64,000 nucleotides of DNA from Alkaliphilus sp. B6464 (GTDB lineage Bacteria; Bacillota; Clostridia; Peptostreptococcales; Natronincolaceae), in NCBI RefSeq assembly GCF_018141165.1, contig NZ_CP058557.1, positions 1-64,000 of the forward strand, in the 5' to 3' direction. Position 1 is the first letter of the stretch. Each line of letters opens with the position of its first letter. Positions 62,646 through 64,000 of this stretch are shown here, piece after piece. The notes beneath the pieces were generated by a model. That model was not told the origin of the DNA. It ran no database searches and worked only from the letters and a program-made list of their open reading frames with translations. A program made the position numbers and the translations under genes.

Positions 62646-62783
62646 TCAACATTTATCATAGATAAATTTCCTACTTAGGTGGGCATTTAAAATATCCTGA
62701 CAGTTAAATCTTCCTTCAGTGTCATGTAGATAAATTTTCTCTTTTTCTTTAGGACTTATATGATTTGTAGAGTTATCTTTCAT
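62646..62783 (-). CDS. Small ORF of 45 residues, uncertain
   Basis: The minus strand encodes MKDNSTNHISPKEKEKIYLH then DTEGRFNCQDILNAHLSRKF and a short end, behind AAAGGA with five bases spacing. It lies just upstream of the arginase-family gene. The composition looks protein-like, but I do not recognise it; it may be the start of a lost longer gene. Confidence 0.35.
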   Translation of the reverse strand: MKDNSTNHISPKEKEKIYLHDTEGRFNCQDILNAHLSRKFIYDKC

Positions 62784-63283
62784 TTTTTCCTTTAAATGTT
62801 TTCCATTTTAAGATTTCAATTACACTAATCTTCTTATTTTAAAGTACATTAGCTGTCTTCGTTCAATTATCCTTAGTTACATCAATTTTATTACATATAA
62901 ATCTACTAATTCAATTTACCTGACAAGAAAATTATACCACGTTTTCTATATTATCCTAAGGGATTTCTGTTTTAATACCGTATTATTCAGCTTTAAAAGA
63001 GCATTGTTCATATTTTAAATCTTAATCTCTTATTTCAAATTTTCTGATCATAATAACCCTCCTCTAAAAATAGATTTTCTTCACTAAACACAGAGGAGTA
63101 ATAATTCATTTTTAGGCTCTCAAAACCCCGACTTTCATAAAGCACCCCTATGTCATCTATGTTTTTGCTGTTTTTCAACCCTAAACAGATGACATTTTCA
63201 ATCTAATTCTAACTCATTTTTACCCCTGAAACCATAATATATTGTGTTCAAAGTGCTCTATTTATCGTTTTGACCACAATGCG
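62784..63283. other. Gap with a decayed open frame
   Basis: On the minus strand 63035-63210 is open without a convincing start and reads GVLYESRGFESLKMNYYSSV then FSEENLFLEEGYYDQKI to a stop. It looks like the end of a gene whose beginning is lost. The rest is AT-rich without signals. Confidence 0.35.
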
Positions 63284-63360
63284 TTATCTCATTATCATAC
63301 ACTCCACATTCCTTGAGAGTATAATAATGATGTCATTTGGACCTGATTATTCCTTGGTGG
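63284..63360 (-). repeat. RlmD/RumA-like 3'-tail relic, copy 3
   Basis: The minus strand reads NDIIIILSRNVECMIMR then stop, parallel to HDIIIVTSRHVETVVLLQRH of copy 2. This is the most eroded copy. The remainder of the gap up to 63633 is non-coding. Confidence 0.55.
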
Positions 63361-63633
63361 TTGTATATATTCAAAATATAAAACATCTTTGCTGTATTAA
63401 GATACTCTTTATAGAATATCTTAATTATCCTTTAACTTTATCCCTAATATACCCCACAGCTCCATTACTGAAGTTTGTCTTATTGTTTAAGGCTATATCC
63501 TTTGACCAAACAATAATTAATTATATGATTTAAAAATTCTGTTCCTTTATAAGTATCAAAAGTCTATTACAAAGAATATTTATTAGGATTGGGGTTAATA
63601 TATAAATATAAAAAGCCATATAAGGAGTATGCT

Positions 63634-64000
63634 ATGACAAAGGAAATCATGGAGATAGTTTTTAGAAGTTTCTGTGCTTATATTATTCTATTAATCTTAG
63701 GTAGAATAATCGGAAGAAAATTGATATCGAGGATAACATTATTTGATTTTATAGTTGGAGTTCTTCTTGGATCTACTGCAGTAAGAATAGCTTTGGGTTC
63801 AAAAGAATCACCATTTTTAGCTACAATTTCAGTAATTGTTATTACTATATTGGTCGTTATTACAGATTATATAAATATTAAAAGTATTAATTTTAGGAAA
63901 TTAGTTAATGGCAAGCCAATCATGCTTGTGAGTAATGGTAAGCTATTAGATTATAATCTAAAAAAAGCAAGAGTTACTATAAATGAATTATTGGCACAAT
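63634..64000 (+). CDS. DUF421 (YetF-like) membrane protein, 3' end outside window
   Basis: The plus strand from the ATG at 63634 encodes at least 122 residues: MTKEIMEIVFRSFCAYIILL, then GRIIGRKLISRITLFDFIVG, VLLGSTAVRIALGSKE and further membrane helices, then GKPIMLVSNGKLLDYNLKKA and RVTINELLAQ. This is the three-helix plus soluble-domain start of the DUF421/YetF family. Members are found in spore formers; function is not established. AAGGAG at 63622-63627 serves the start. The gene runs off the window. Confidence 0.88.
   Translation, partial: MTKEIMEIVFRSFCAYIILLILGRIIGRKLISRITLFDFIVGVLLGSTAVRIALGSKESPFLATISVIVITILVVITDYINIKSINFRKLVNGKPIMLVSNGKLLDYNLKKARVTINELLAQ

Noticed and set aside
63270-63533. 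87-codon plus-strand frame
   Set aside because: Overlaps the RlmD-like relic on the other strand and has no ribosome site or familiar motif.

Overview
The window is low-GC DNA (mostly near one third G+C) with SD-driven starts, many TTG/GTG starts, T-box control, sporulation genes (spoVB, two tiny genes behind sigma-K-like promoters) and a clostridial-style ethanolamine operon. It is best read as chromosome of an anaerobic, spore-forming member of the Clostridia, perhaps close to Alkaliphilus or related genera. The genus is an inference only.

Layout. 1-8600 (minus strand): purine/allantoin catabolism, with the start of fdrA, an AllH-like DUF2877 gene, a pucR regulator, an NCS2 permease and xdhA-xdhC-xdhB xanthine-dehydrogenase-type subunits. 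8600-16000: accessory genes (MATE, VTT protein, two GNATs, TetR regulator, alpha/beta hydrolase) separated by gene relics (ABC-F tail, RibD/DHFR-like piece, MocR-like piece). 16130-21677: an orphan corrinoid methyltransferase operon with three UroD-type methyltransferases, one corrinoid protein and one RACo-like reactivator. 22000-26350: a membrane J-domain protein, a zinc-ribbon protein, and a short archaeal-type valS behind a T-box. 26467-31004: a BceABRS-like antimicrobial-peptide sensing and detoxification module. 31300-36950: sporulation-associated micro-genes, an Orn/Lys/Arg decarboxylase-fold protein, MFS, VanW and EamA proteins.

37009-51095 is one long minus-strand ethanolamine-utilisation (eut) locus. 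In transcription order it runs eutS2, eutP, PduO-type adenosyltransferase, eutG, eutS1, a candidate EutV-type antiterminator, eutA, eutB, eutC, eutL, a BMC-SAP shell protein, eutE, eutM, a terminator, an eutT-like gene, pduL/eutD, an eut hypothetical, eutN, eutH, eutQ. It would encode a metabolosome: EutBC splits ethanolamine to acetaldehyde and ammonia; EutE, PduL and EutG dispose of the aldehyde; EutA and the adenosyltransferases maintain B12; EutS, L, M, N and BMC-SAP form the shell. The EutV/EutW regulators are not in the window.

51342-64000: spoVB (with a sigma-E-like promoter), a nitroreductase, a degenerate insertion sequence, an ECF sigma/anti-sigma pair, then a strongly eroded zone. 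This zone holds truncated PhzF and LysR genes, a recombinase-tail/GyrI-like chimera, a frameshifted Cys-rich gene, a serine hydrolase, a MerR regulator with its classic 19-bp-spacer promoter, a stop-interrupted arginase-family gene and three copies of what looks like the 3' tail of an RlmD/RumA-type gene. These probably mark old integrations of mobile elements. The window ends inside a DUF421 gene on the plus strand. No tRNA, rRNA or CRISPR array was seen.
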